Shown here in pieces: positions 1 to 6,574 of a DNA stretch of 9,913 nucleotides; position 1 is the first letter of the stretch, and each line of letters begins with the position of its first letter. This DNA is from JAJPKE01 sp052143275 (GTDB lineage: Bacteria > Chloroflexota > Ktedonobacteria > Ktedonobacterales > JADMIN01), in contig JBKQTH010000027.1 in NCBI GenBank assembly GCA_052143275.1, positions 1 to 9,913 of the forward strand. The letters run 5' to 3'. The position numbers were made by a program, and so were the translations under genes. Under the pieces are notes generated by a model. The model had not been told where the DNA came from. It searched no databases and worked only from the letters and a program-made list of their open reading frames with translations.

Positions 1-253
1 CGAGATCAATGAGCCTGGGGATAATGATCCGGTGAACGTTGGCATGAAACGCCACCAGGTCGTGAAATGTGAGCGTGCCCTGATCAGCATGCTGTACGAG
101 CAGAACGGTCTCCCATTCGTCCCAGTAGGGTACGTCGGCCGTTCGTGTCCAAATTACCCAGAGTAGCCCAAGGATGAGCGACAGCGGCACGAGCAGAACT
201 AACAGGCGCATAGCGGACGCGCCAGATTTGATAGAGCTCGCCTGCTTCTTCAT
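1..253 (-). CDS. Membrane protein with PYWDEW motif, GT-C-like, N-terminal part only
   Basis: This is an open frame of 84 codons running off the left edge of the window, beginning with ATG at 253. A good ribosome binding site (AAGGGG) lies about ten bases upstream of the start. The translation has a short basic N-terminus (MKKQ), one hydrophobic segment at about residues 17-35, then D40-V-P-Y-W-D-E-W47 and a later H-x3-H-R-I-I-I-P-R-L stretch. An acidic, aromatic motif just after the first membrane helix, followed by a His/Arg-containing loop, resembles large multispanning membrane proteins of the GT-C glycosyltransferase type found in Chloroflexota, Cyanobacteria and Actinomycetota. In GT-C enzymes the first extracytoplasmic loop carries the catalytic acidic residues. 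Family membership is inferred from this short region, and most of the protein lies outside the window. It is divergent from pspA. Confidence 0.7.
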   Translation of the reverse strand, partial: MKKQASSIKSGASAMRLLVLLVPLSLILGLLWVIWTRTADVPYWDEWETVLLVQHADQGTLTFHDLVAFHANVHRIIIPRLIDL

Positions 254-329
254 TCTCACGTTTCCCCTTCTTGGTGTGCCCGGCTGTGTCCTAGCGGCAC
301 GTGCCCTAAATTGACCGGCATCGCACACT

Positions 330-348
330 AGAGGTCAGCCAGAGGTCA
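330..348. repeat. AGAGGTCA direct repeat, candidate operator
   Basis: The octamer AGAGGTCA occurs at 330-337 and again at 341-348, so the copies sit 11 bp apart, about one helical turn. A reverse-oriented TGACC lies at 312-316. The second copy ends five bases before a candidate -35 box for pspA, a typical position for an activator or a repressor. That it is a protein binding site is inference. Confidence 0.4.
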
Positions 349-352
349 TAGC

Positions 353-382
353 CTGCCAATCTTACGTGACTTATCGTATCAT
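353..382 (+). promoter_or_regulatory. Candidate sigma-70-type promoter for pspA
   Basis: CTGCCA (353-358, four of six matches to TTGACA) is followed by an 18-bp spacer and TATCAT (377-382, five of six matches to TATAAT). It faces pspA and directly follows the AGAGGTCA repeats. The -35 match is weak, and an AT-rich stretch near 437-452 is an alternative -10 region. Confidence 0.3.
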
Positions 383-580
383 AGCGGGCAAGGGTGAGTT
401 CGGCTGCGACCAAGTAACAGACGCGGCCTTCCCACGTATTCTATATGGTACTACAGCGATAGTTGTACGAGTGATATTGGTGGTAAGGCATTACGCGGCA
501 GCAAGCTAGCCAGCTGATGACCAGTGTGGGAACAAACCATCCGATGTCTGCTCCCCAAAAGTGAACGGAGAGAGCAAGTA

Positions 581-1387
581 ATGGGACTTCTTTCGCGATT
601 TTCGACGTACGTCAAGAGCGTCATGAGCTCATCCCTCGACAAGGCCGAGGACCCGGGCATGACGATGGACTATGCTTACGAACAGCAGCTGGAGCAGCTA
701 CAGAACCTGCGGCGCAGCATTGCCGACGTCGTCACCAATGAGAAGCGCCTCGAGCTACAGGAAGCTCAAGTTCAGGCGCAGATGGATAAGCTGGATAGTC
801 AGGCACAGGAGGCAATGTCGGCCAATCGCGAGGATCTGGCTCGGCAGGCACTTACCCGCAAGCAGCAGCTCCAGCAGTACATAGCAACCTACAATCAGCA
901 GATCGAGCAGCTCAAAGCCCAACAGGACAAGTTCGTAGACCTGGAGCAGCGGCTCGGGGCGCGAGTGGAAGCGTTCCGCACGCAGAAAGAGATGGTCAAG
1001 GCGCAGTACGGCGCTGCCCAAGCGCAGGTTCAGATCCAGGAGTCGGCTACGGGTATCTCCGAGGAGATGAGCGACGTCAACCTGTCCATGCAGCGCGCCC
1101 AGGATAAAGTTCAGCAGATGCAGGGCCGAGCCGAAGCAATGGACTCGCTCATCCAATCGGGTACGCTTCAAGAGGTCGGCCCAGGTGCGCAAGATGAGCT
1201 GGATAGCCAGCTCTCCGCCATCTCCGATAATGCTGAGGTGGACAAGCAGCTAGCCCAGCTCAAGGCGCAACTTCCTTCAGCTGGAGCGACGCCTCCACAG
1301 CTGCCCCCTGCCGCCGGTGGCGGTGGTTCCAGCGCAGCACCCACAGCCCAGGCCCAAACCGAGAGCAACGGCCAGCATCAGTCATAG
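581..1387 (+). CDS. pspA: PspA/IM30 family membrane-stress protein
   Basis: PspA/IM30/Vipp1 proteins are peripheral inner-membrane proteins. They form helical ESCRT-III-like assemblies that stabilise damaged membranes. The product is 268 aa. It starts with a typical amphipathic membrane-binding helix (MGLLSRFSTYVKS, residues 1-20) and the LDKAEDP motif at about 19-25. A long Gln/Glu/Ala-rich coiled coil follows (about 30-195), containing REDLARQAL near 83-91 and FRTQKE near 132-137, both usual for this family. The C-terminal tail from about 232 is Pro/Gly/Ser/Ala-rich and looks disordered, an extension beyond the compact E. coli protein (about 222 aa). I chose ATG 581 because it has a GGAGAGAG ribosome site and matches the family N-terminus. 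An upstream in-frame ATG at 524 would add 19 residues unlike the family. The gene pspAA follows 24 bases downstream, probably in the same transcript. Confidence 0.93.
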   Translation: MGLLSRFSTYVKSVMSSSLDKAEDPGMTMDYAYEQQLEQLQNLRRSIADVVTNEKRLELQEAQVQAQMDKLDSQAQEAMSANREDLARQALTRKQQLQQYIATYNQQIEQLKAQQDKFVDLEQRLGARVEAFRTQKEMVKAQYGAAQAQVQIQESATGISEEMSDVNLSMQRAQDKVQQMQGRAEAMDSLIQSGTLQEVGPGAQDELDSQLSAISDNAEVDKQLAQLKAQLPSAGATPPQLPPAAGGGGSSAAPTAQAQTESNGQHQS

Positions 1388-1411
1388 TAGTAGGCAAGGT
1401 AGGTATAAGCC

Positions 1412-1684
1412 ATGATTGTGCGAATAATGTCCGACAACCAGTACCGCATCGACGACAAACATGCCGCCGCAATCCAGGAGATAGATCGCCTGGACGCCAA
1501 GCTCTTCACTGCGATGGAGACCAACGATGACCGCGCATTCCAGGAGACCCTGGCGCAGCTAGTCGAACACGTGCATAGTGCCGGCCGGATTCTTCCAGAC
1601 TCGGAGCTGGCGGCTTCCGACGTGATAGTGCCGCCCGCCGACATCACGCTGGCCGAGACCAAGAGCCTGCTGGCGACAACCTAG
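1412..1684 (+). CDS. pspAA: PspA-associated protein PspAA
   Basis: This 90-aa soluble, acidic protein opens with MIVRIMSDNQYRIDD and ends with a PPADITLAET-type C-terminus. The pattern, MIVRI-x-GQ/NQ-Y-R plus a closing PPAD-x-TL-x-E, fits the PspA-associated PspAA family. That family is described as a conserved neighbour of PspA in Actinomycetota, Chloroflexota and some archaea. The middle is a predicted helical stretch (IQEIDRLDAKLF, then a second helix with LAQLVEHV). PspAA is thought to work with PspA in the envelope stress response; its biochemical role is not established. The gene starts 24 bases after the pspA stop with a modest AAGGTAGG ribosome site, and no promoter is visible between them, so co-transcription is likely. 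Recognition is from memory of the family pattern. Confidence 0.8.
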   Translation: MIVRIMSDNQYRIDDKHAAAIQEIDRLDAKLFTAMETNDDRAFQETLAQLVEHVHSAGRILPDSELAASDVIVPPADITLAETKSLLATT

Positions 1685-1763
1685 GTCACCGAAGTCGAAG
1701 TGAGGGCGCCCCAGCCGACCCGCTCACCTGCTATACCGGTTGATCCGCGCAAGATTAATGCTA

Positions 1764-1783
1764 CATGCCGCGATAATGGCATG
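1764..1783. repeat. Inverted repeat CATGCC-N8-GGCATG overlapping the degV -35 box
   Basis: The arms CATGCC (1764-1769) and GGCATG (1778-1783) are perfectly complementary and flank eight bases. The right arm overlaps the first bases of the degV -35 box, so this is a plausible operator for a dimeric repressor. There is no T-tract, so it is unlikely to be an intrinsic terminator for pspA-pspAA. Confidence 0.45.
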
Positions 1784-1809
1784 ACCACGGTTGTCGCGAG
1801 TGTTATAAT
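1781..1809 (+). promoter_or_regulatory. Sigma-70-type promoter for degV
   Basis: ATGACC (1781-1786, four of six matches to TTGACA) is followed by a 17-bp spacer and a perfect TATAAT (1804-1809). It lies about 61 bases upstream of the degV start. This is the clearest promoter in the window and indicates that degV is transcribed separately from pspA-pspAA. Confidence 0.6.
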
Positions 1810-1819
1810 CGAGCGACAC

Positions 1820-1847
1820 TCCATGCGATCGGCTGATTGCGCATGGA
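1820..1847 (+). repeat. 8-bp-stem hairpin in the degV leader
   Basis: TCCATGCG (1820-1827) and CGCATGGA (1840-1847) are perfect complements around a 12-base loop. The element lies between the -10 box and the ribosome binding site of degV. It could be a leader hairpin or a downstream operator; nothing in the sequence decides between these. Confidence 0.4.
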
Positions 1848-1870
1848 CTTTCATCAGGCGGTGATGCGGG

Positions 1871-2869
1871 ATGGCTGGTAGCGCTGGCGTAGACAGATAC
1901 GCATCTTCGGGAATTGCGCGCGGTGTTCCTGCGCGTGTGCGGATCGTCACCGACAGCGCCTCAGATATCCTTCCCAGCCATGCCCGAGCCCTCGGGATTA
2001 TTCTGGTGCCTAATCGCATAGTGCTTGATGGCGCAGTTATGAGAGACGGCGTCGACCTAACTGCGGCGCAGTTCTATGCCGCGCTCGCCCGCAACAAAAG
2101 CCTGCCGTATAGCCTGCCCGTCCCTCCTGAGGACCTCTACTCCGCCTACGAATTCGCTTTCCGCCAGGGCGCGACGGAGGTGGTATCGATACATGTCTCC
2201 GGACGTCTAAGCCAGGTGGTAGAGCATGCGCTGGCCGCCCGTAATGCCTTCAATGGCGCGCGTATCTCAGTGATAGATACCTACCAGGCGGGCATCGGCA
2301 TGTGGCCGGCGGTCATACAGGCCGCTCACCTGGCGCAGCTGGGAGCGCCCGCGGGAAGGATCGAGGAAGAGGTGCGAGCGGTTCTCCGTCGCACCCGGCT
2401 CTTCTTCATGGTAGAGTCGCTCGAGTATCTGCGACGCAGCGGCCGCATTGGATGGGCTCGCGAAGTTATTGGGACGCTCTTGGATGCTCACCCTCTGCTG
2501 ACCCTGCGAGATGGCACCGTAGTGCCGCTGTCGACTGCCCGGCCGCGGCTACGGGCTCTGGAGCGGCTGCGTGACCTAGCCCTGGAGACTGGATCGGTGG
2601 AACGCCTGCTGATGTGCGGTACCAGCGTCGAGTTGATGGGCCAGATGGAAGCGGTACTCAGACCGCGCTACCGGGGCATCATCCAGAATACCTGGTTGGG
2701 TCCTACGCTCGGAGTCAACACTGGGCCTGGAGTCGCCATCTCCGTGGTCATGCCTGAGAGCCACCGGCCACCACCGGGCGGCAGCAGTCTAGCTACAGGG
2801 CCACTACGACAAGCGCCGCCAGCAGCACCGCCCCGGCCGCAATCGAGACCGCCGGTCCGCGGGTCTTGA
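1871..2869 (+). CDS. DegV family fatty-acid-binding protein
   Basis: DegV proteins (FakB-like fold) bind a long-chain fatty acid; in Firmicutes the FakB members present it to FakA kinase for phosphorylation. The 332-aa product has RIVTDSASDI at about 24-33, the ligand-site region IHVSGRLSQ at about 107-115, FFMVESLEYLRRSGRIG at about 178-194, the DGTVVPL segment near 214-220 and LGPTLGVNTGPG at 276-287. Two oddities stand out. The usual His of the GT-H-TGPG motif is Asn283 here. A Pro/Arg-rich tail of about 37 residues (from about 296) follows the normal end of the fold. ATG 1871 has an AGGCGGTG ribosome site at good spacing, although family members usually start about 20 residues later. No fakA-like DhaK/DhaL gene is in the window. 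The last 77 bases overlap the 3' end of the convergent Lgt-like gene. Confidence 0.9.
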   Translation: MAGSAGVDRYASSGIARGVPARVRIVTDSASDILPSHARALGIILVPNRIVLDGAVMRDGVDLTAAQFYAALARNKSLPYSLPVPPEDLYSAYEFAFRQGATEVVSIHVSGRLSQVVEHALAARNAFNGARISVIDTYQAGIGMWPAVIQAAHLAQLGAPAGRIEEEVRAVLRRTRLFFMVESLEYLRRSGRIGWAREVIGTLLDAHPLLTLRDGTVVPLSTARPRLRALERLRDLALETGSVERLLMCGTSVELMGQMEAVLRPRYRGIIQNTWLGPTLGVNTGPGVAISVVMPESHRPPPGGSSLATGPLRQAPPAAPPRPQSRPPVRGS

Positions 2870-4034
2870 GCGCCTCAGCCCGAAGACGCAATAGACCTTC
2901 ACGTAGCAGGGTATACGCCGCCAGAGCCGCCACGAAGATCGCGCCATGCGCTGGCCCATGAATCAGGAAAACCGCGAGAAGCACTAGTCCAAGGATCAGC
3001 GCCGATGCGGACTCCATCAGCTGGGTCGGAATACGGCGCACGCCGATGCGCTGATCGGAAGACCAGACACCCCAGGGCGCGTCAGTTGGCCGCCCTTCAC
3101 AGCAGCCCCCGAGGAAGCAGCCTATTCGGCCGACAGCCATGCCAAACATCAAGCCGGGCGCCGTGGCATCGAGAACCGTGAGCGTCGGGGCGTGAGCCAG
3201 CGTGAAGAGAATGAGCCCCGCCGGAGCCGCTCCGGCGATGAATCCTTGAATGCACCAGCCTTCAAACCGGTGTTCGCTTCTGTGCTTGACGATGAACCAC
3301 ACCTTGGCTCCGGCGACGCCTACCGCGATAGCCAGCAGTGTCCAGGCCCAGATCGGGCCCAACCGGTAATGATCATGGGCAAGAAGCAGCGTCTGGACCA
3401 CCAGAGCCACGACCATTCCCAGTCCAACCATTACCGCCCAGACCAGCGGAAACGCGCCCGGCACATGGACAAACGGCTCCAGGCTAGTCCTCACCGGGTT
3501 GGCCCAATCTACGGATGGTGCCCAGCGTCGCCAGACCCAGGTGTCCAGGCGGTCGGGGCTCTCAAGAGTAAGAGCGCTTCCGGTCGGTATTCGTACCTGG
3601 GACTGGACGCGGTTCGGATTTCGCGAAGAGCGGGTAGCCTGCGTAGGCTCAAGGATCCGAGCGGTCACATCCCACTCGCCGGGCTGTACGTCGCGAATCT
3701 TAGCCGTCACGGAGATCGGGCCGCTACCAGGAATAACCCTGGCAACGTTCTCGTCTTGAATGAAGCTCTCGCCGTTGCGTGGCTTTCCCTTCGCACCGAC
3801 TCGATGTCCGGAGAAGCGAACGGTAACTGGGTAGGGCTCTTTTGACGGAGCAGGCTCGAACCAGTACGTGACCGCCAGGATCTCCTGCCTTGCCCGCTCA
3901 AGAAGGTCGTTGGTAATATGACCTATCTGGTCGGAGCTGCCTGCCGGTGCGCCTGCGCCGACCTTCGACGGTGTCTCGACTACCGCTCGGTCCGGGTGCG
4001 TATATGCCATTGGTTTTCGTGTCGTTCCAGCCAT
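2793..4034 (-). CDS. Lgt-like prolipoprotein diacylglyceryl transferase with N-terminal extension
   Basis: Lgt transfers a diacylglyceryl group from phosphatidylglycerol to the lipobox cysteine of prolipoproteins in the cytoplasmic membrane. The last ~220 of 413 residues show seven hydrophobic segments (about 195-219, 225-249, 261-282, 292-314, 340-358, 364-383, 395-413). The family signature reads GRIGCFLGGCCEG (302-314), followed by PWGVW and RIPTQLMES; Arg303 matches the essential Lgt arginine. The usual GRIGNF asparagine is Cys306 and a Cys311-Cys312 pair follows, so this is a divergent branch and its enzyme activity is uncertain. Residues 1 to about 190 are an extra, non-membrane, partly beta-rich region (VTVRFSGHRVG, then SVTAKIRDVQPGEWDVTARI) without a signal peptide. 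ATG 4034 was chosen for its AAGGAGAA ribosome site six bases upstream; the in-frame GTG at 4139 lacks this. The DUF4239 gene lies 108 bases upstream. Confidence 0.82.
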   Translation of the reverse strand: MAGTTRKPMAYTHPDRAVVETPSKVGAGAPAGSSDQIGHITNDLLERARQEILAVTYWFEPAPSKEPYPVTVRFSGHRVGAKGKPRNGESFIQDENVARVIPGSGPISVTAKIRDVQPGEWDVTARILEPTQATRSSRNPNRVQSQVRIPTGSALTLESPDRLDTWVWRRWAPSVDWANPVRTSLEPFVHVPGAFPLVWAVMVGLGMVVALVVQTLLLAHDHYRLGPIWAWTLLAIAVGVAGAKVWFIVKHRSEHRFEGWCIQGFIAGAAPAGLILFTLAHAPTLTVLDATAPGLMFGMAVGRIGCFLGGCCEGRPTDAPWGVWSSDQRIGVRRIPTQLMESASALILGLVLLAVFLIHGPAHGAIFVAALAAYTLLREGLLRLRAEALKTRGPAVSIAAGAVLLAALVVVAL

Positions 4035-4142
4035 CGGAGTTCTCCTTGTGGGAGCGAGTTCGTTTCCAGGAATACCACTCCAGTCGCCAAACCAATGGAA
4101 GTATACCAGTGTCGCGCGCCTACGGCAAATGCCCGCCACCCA

Positions 4143-4955
4143 TCATGGCGCCACCGGACCATTTCCCATGCTCTGCCTGAGCTGAATCAAGCTTTGCTGG
4201 CTAATGCTTATGAGGCCGCCGTAGGGCTGATCCATATCGATGATGACTATCGCGATCAGAGTAAGGAGCAAGGCGAGCAAAATGGTGGCCGGAATCGACC
4301 GGCCATGCTCCAGTCCGGAGGTATAGCCGTGCACCGCCATACCCAGCACGGATACGGCGAAGAGCAGGTACAGCACAATCACCGGCAGCGAGTTCAGCCG
4401 CGCGGCATCCCGTGTTCCCTGCGCGTCGATAGTGTCATTCAGAGATTGGATGTAGAGTCCTATGGTTATCGCGTCCGGATCTTGCTTCCCGGCGGCCACG
4501 GCCCGCGACCAGAGCTGCTGCTGCAACGAGCTTGTCCGCTGCAGTAGCGAGGTGTCCTGATACCAGTCTGGACGAGCTGAATCGACTCGAGCATCCACAT
4601 ACTCCCGCAAAAGGATGACGGTCTCCGCCCGCTCTGGTTCCGGCAGGAGCTGTGACCTGAGGTAGGTCGTGCCGATCGCATTCGTCTCGTCCACGAGAGC
4701 CTGCTTGCGAGCGTCATAGCGCGAGACGACCATGGAGAAGGTGAAGGCCAGCAGCAGGCCAAGCACCGCAAAAACCACCGTCTGAACCGTGCTCAACTCT
4801 GCTATTTTGGCACTCCGTTCCTCGTTCGCATGGGCATACATACGCTCCGCGAGCCAGGAGCCGGCCTCGCTGGCGCCGACCAGGAGAACGAAATAAACGA
4901 ACCCCACGATGAATTCGTTCCGCCCGTAGAGAAACTCGGTGGTGAATATCGGCAC
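4143..4955 (-). CDS. DUF4239 (bestrophin-like) membrane protein
   Basis: The 270-aa protein has two N-terminal hydrophobic helices (about 14-31 and 56-78), a soluble central region of about 110 residues and two C-terminal helices (about 190-210 and 221-240). Diagnostic stretches are RKQALVDETNAIGTTYLR (about 83-100), LLPEPERAE, LREYVDARV and the end motif IDMDQPYGGLISISQQSL (about 239-256). This 2+2 helix layout and these motifs match DUF4239, a family described as bestrophin-like. Bestrophins are anion channels, but transport by this protein is not shown. The start is GTG 4955, preceded by AGGGACGG; no ATG is better placed. It lies between the methyltransferase (104 bases upstream) and the Lgt-like gene (108 bases downstream), all on the same strand, so a shared transcript is possible but not demonstrated. 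Confidence 0.85.
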   Translation of the reverse strand: MPIFTTEFLYGRNEFIVGFVYFVLLVGASEAGSWLAERMYAHANEERSAKIAELSTVQTVVFAVLGLLLAFTFSMVVSRYDARKQALVDETNAIGTTYLRSQLLPEPERAETVILLREYVDARVDSARPDWYQDTSLLQRTSSLQQQLWSRAVAAGKQDPDAITIGLYIQSLNDTIDAQGTRDAARLNSLPVIVLYLLFAVSVLGMAVHGYTSGLEHGRSIPATILLALLLTLIAIVIIDMDQPYGGLISISQQSLIQLRQSMGNGPVAP

Positions 4956-5059
4956 GCTTTTTCCGTCCCTAAATAGTCAGCGGCAGGCAGTAGTCGCTCG
5001 CCATATTGCAAGAGTTATGCCCGACCGGACCGGAGCCTGGACTACGAGACCGAGCAAGC

Positions 5060-5809
5060 TCAAACCTGATTCATGGCCGCTTGGCGCCGGGGGGGAGCCT
5101 CGCTTTCTGCAAGCACGAGCAGGCTGAAGCCTCCAAGTACACGGGAGGCGAGACTTTCGTTCAGAGTAAAGAGAAGTCGACGTGGCAACTTGAGGATTTG
5201 GCGAGGTAGCTCGTGCGTAGGTTCCTCGATGGCGCGAAGGGTGTAGAAGTAGTCAATCACTCGGTAGCCGGAGTTATGCAGAGCCTTCAGCAGCGTCTCT
5301 TTGGTGAAATAGTGGAGGTGCCCGTAGGCCGCCTGCGTCTTGAGCAGGGCGTTGGGCCGCAGAATGGTCTGCACTGAGAGCTCCAGAGGGATGTGAAAGA
5401 TAGTGTGTCGCGCCTTTGATCGGAGTCTCCGCAAGAAGATGTAATAGTCTTCGAGATGCTCTACGACATCCATTGCCAGCAGCAGATCGAAGTGAGCGGA
5501 CGGCTGCTGAGTGAGGTCGCCTAGGTAAAATTGAAGCCGCTCATTGGCTCGACTCCCACAGAGCTGTATGGCCTGCGGCGAAATATCATAGCCGGAGAAG
5601 AGGCAACTTGGGTCCATTGCCACCTGCAGCAGTCGCAAAGTCTCACCGGCTCCACAGCCCACTTCTGCAATCGTATGCGGGGTGATTCCATGCCTGGCCA
5701 GCATCCGGAGCACTTGTTGCGCCTTCCACGGCGACTCTTCCACGTGCCAGGTCGGATTCCTTTCCAGGTAGCTTCCACTGGTATACAGGTTCTCCTCCAC
5801 CTCTGCCAC
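5060..5809 (-). CDS. Class I SAM-dependent methyltransferase
   Basis: This 249-aa protein has a Rossmann-type methyltransferase core. Motif I is IAEVGCGAGE (47-56), the acidic residue binding the SAM ribose is probably Asp75 in SGYDIS, GDL follows at 97-99, and motif IV-like DLLLAMDVVEHLED lies at 108-121. The N-terminal stretch YLERNPTWHVEESPWKA (14-30) resembles a subgroup often found in surface polysaccharide or glycan gene clusters. The substrate cannot be told from sequence. The C-terminal part has basic and hydrophobic segments (LPRQILKLPRRLLFTLNESL) that may help membrane association. GTG 5809 is the start used here; GTG 5800 is an equally possible start with a GAGAGG sequence upstream. 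The Dps gene lies 117 bases upstream on the same strand. Confidence 0.87.
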   Translation of the reverse strand: MAEVEENLYTSGSYLERNPTWHVEESPWKAQQVLRMLARHGITPHTIAEVGCGAGETLRLLQVAMDPSCLFSGYDISPQAIQLCGSRANERLQFYLGDLTQQPSAHFDLLLAMDVVEHLEDYYIFLRRLRSKARHTIFHIPLELSVQTILRPNALLKTQAAYGHLHYFTKETLLKALHNSGYRVIDYFYTLRAIEEPTHELPRQILKLPRRLLFTLNESLASRVLGGFSLLVLAESEAPPRRQAAMNQV

Positions 5810-5926
5810 CTCTCAGCCATCCCTCACGGCACGCACTCCTGGGGCGCGGTGGCAGGAAGACCCGACAGGTGCTCCAGTGCCACCACACCAGTATTTCCGA
5901 GTTACGCGCTAGGCGCGCTCAGCCGG

Positions 5927-6499
5927 CTACTGCGTGTTGTCGGCGCCTTGATCAACCTCATAGAGGAACCACGTCCGCCGCTCCGCCTCGTCGATGAGGA
6001 TCTCGAGAATGCTCGCGGTAGCGTAGTCATGGCTCCGCTCGCAGATTTCATGCGCGTCGCGCTGGGATCGAGCCATGTGCACGTTGTCGTCCATCAAACG
6101 GCGTATCATGTCCCGTGGAGCTACAAACTCCTCGTTGTCGTCGGCAATGGTCTGCAGCTGGGTCACATGTGAGATACTACGAATGGTTGTACCGCCCACC
6201 CGGCGTACCCGCTCGGCTAGGAGATCAACCCCGGCAAAGATCTGGTCTGCCTGCTCATCGAAGAGAAGGTGATAGTCCCGGAAGTGAGACCCGGATAGGT
6301 GCCAGTGGAAGTTCTTGGTCTTGAGATACAGCGCCAGCAGATCCGCAACCAGCGGATTAAGAGCCTCGGTAACCGCCTGGGATTCCGCAGACGTGAACTG
6401 AGTCTTGGTCGCAAGGTGAGTCGGTGCCGGGAACGACCTCTTGACCGGCGCTCCATTAGCCTGGCTCTTATGGGTGGTTGGATGGACAGTTGTGGACAT
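5927..6499 (-). CDS. dps: Dps family mini-ferritin (DNA-binding protein from starved cells)
   Basis: Dps forms a 12-subunit shell that oxidises Fe(II) with hydrogen peroxide, stores iron, and in some species coats DNA. The 190-aa product keeps all inter-subunit ferroxidase ligands with exact family spacing: His65 (KNFHWH), His77 and Asp81 (HLLFDEQ), Asp92 and Glu96 (DLLAERV). The N-terminal tail of about 35 residues is rich in Lys, Arg, His and Thr, and could contact DNA as in E. coli Dps. ATG 6499 follows an AAAGGA ribosome site and matches the usual protein length. An in-frame extension up to 6700 would add 67 Arg/Cys-rich residues unlike any Dps and is rejected. Expression is often under OxyR, PerR or stress sigma factors; no such site is recognised here. 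Confidence 0.95.
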   Translation of the reverse strand: MSTTVHPTTHKSQANGAPVKRSFPAPTHLATKTQFTSAESQAVTEALNPLVADLLALYLKTKNFHWHLSGSHFRDYHLLFDEQADQIFAGVDLLAERVRRVGGTTIRSISHVTQLQTIADDNEEFVAPRDMIRRLMDDNVHMARSQRDAHEICERSHDYATASILEILIDEAERRTWFLYEVDQGADNTQ

Positions 6500-6574
6500 A
6501 AAGCTTGGTCCTTTCTGCCTCAGGCACTCAGGGCAGCTATGCCGGTTGCGTGAGACATTCCTAGAGTACGTTCT

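Larger units (their letters stand above)
254..580. other. Divergent intergenic region upstream of pspA
   Basis: These 327 bases lie between the divergently read membrane protein and pspA. They hold no credible coding sequence. Visible elements are a perfect palindrome GGCACGTGCC (296-305), an inverted TGACC (312-316), two direct copies of AGAGGTCA exactly 11 bp apart (330-337 and 341-348), and a weak sigma-70-like promoter directed at pspA (353-382). If that promoter is used, the pspA transcript has a leader of about 190 bases. I saw no long hairpin or T-tract terminator here. Confidence 0.6.

Noticed and set aside
755..1192. A 145-codon Leu-rich open frame on the minus strand opposite pspA
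   Set aside because: It is the antisense of CAG/GAG-rich coiled-coil codons; pspA explains the region and no ribosome site or family likeness is seen.
1700..1727. GTGAG/CTCAC imperfect hairpin after pspAA as a terminator
   Set aside because: Only five clean base pairs and no T-tract; too weak to call.
3192..3845. A 217-codon open frame on the plus strand opposite the Lgt-like gene
   Set aside because: The translation is low-hydrophobicity and Arg/Ser/Pro-rich, and it is the complement of a well-supported membrane protein.
3918..4547. A 209-codon open frame on the plus strand spanning the Lgt-like 5' end and the DUF4239 3' end
   Set aside because: It runs antisense across two supported genes, has Cys/Arg/His-rich composition and no family features.
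5531..6172. A 213-codon open frame on the plus strand opposite the methyltransferase and dps
   Set aside because: Both genes on the opposite strand have complete catalytic motifs; this is a shadow frame.
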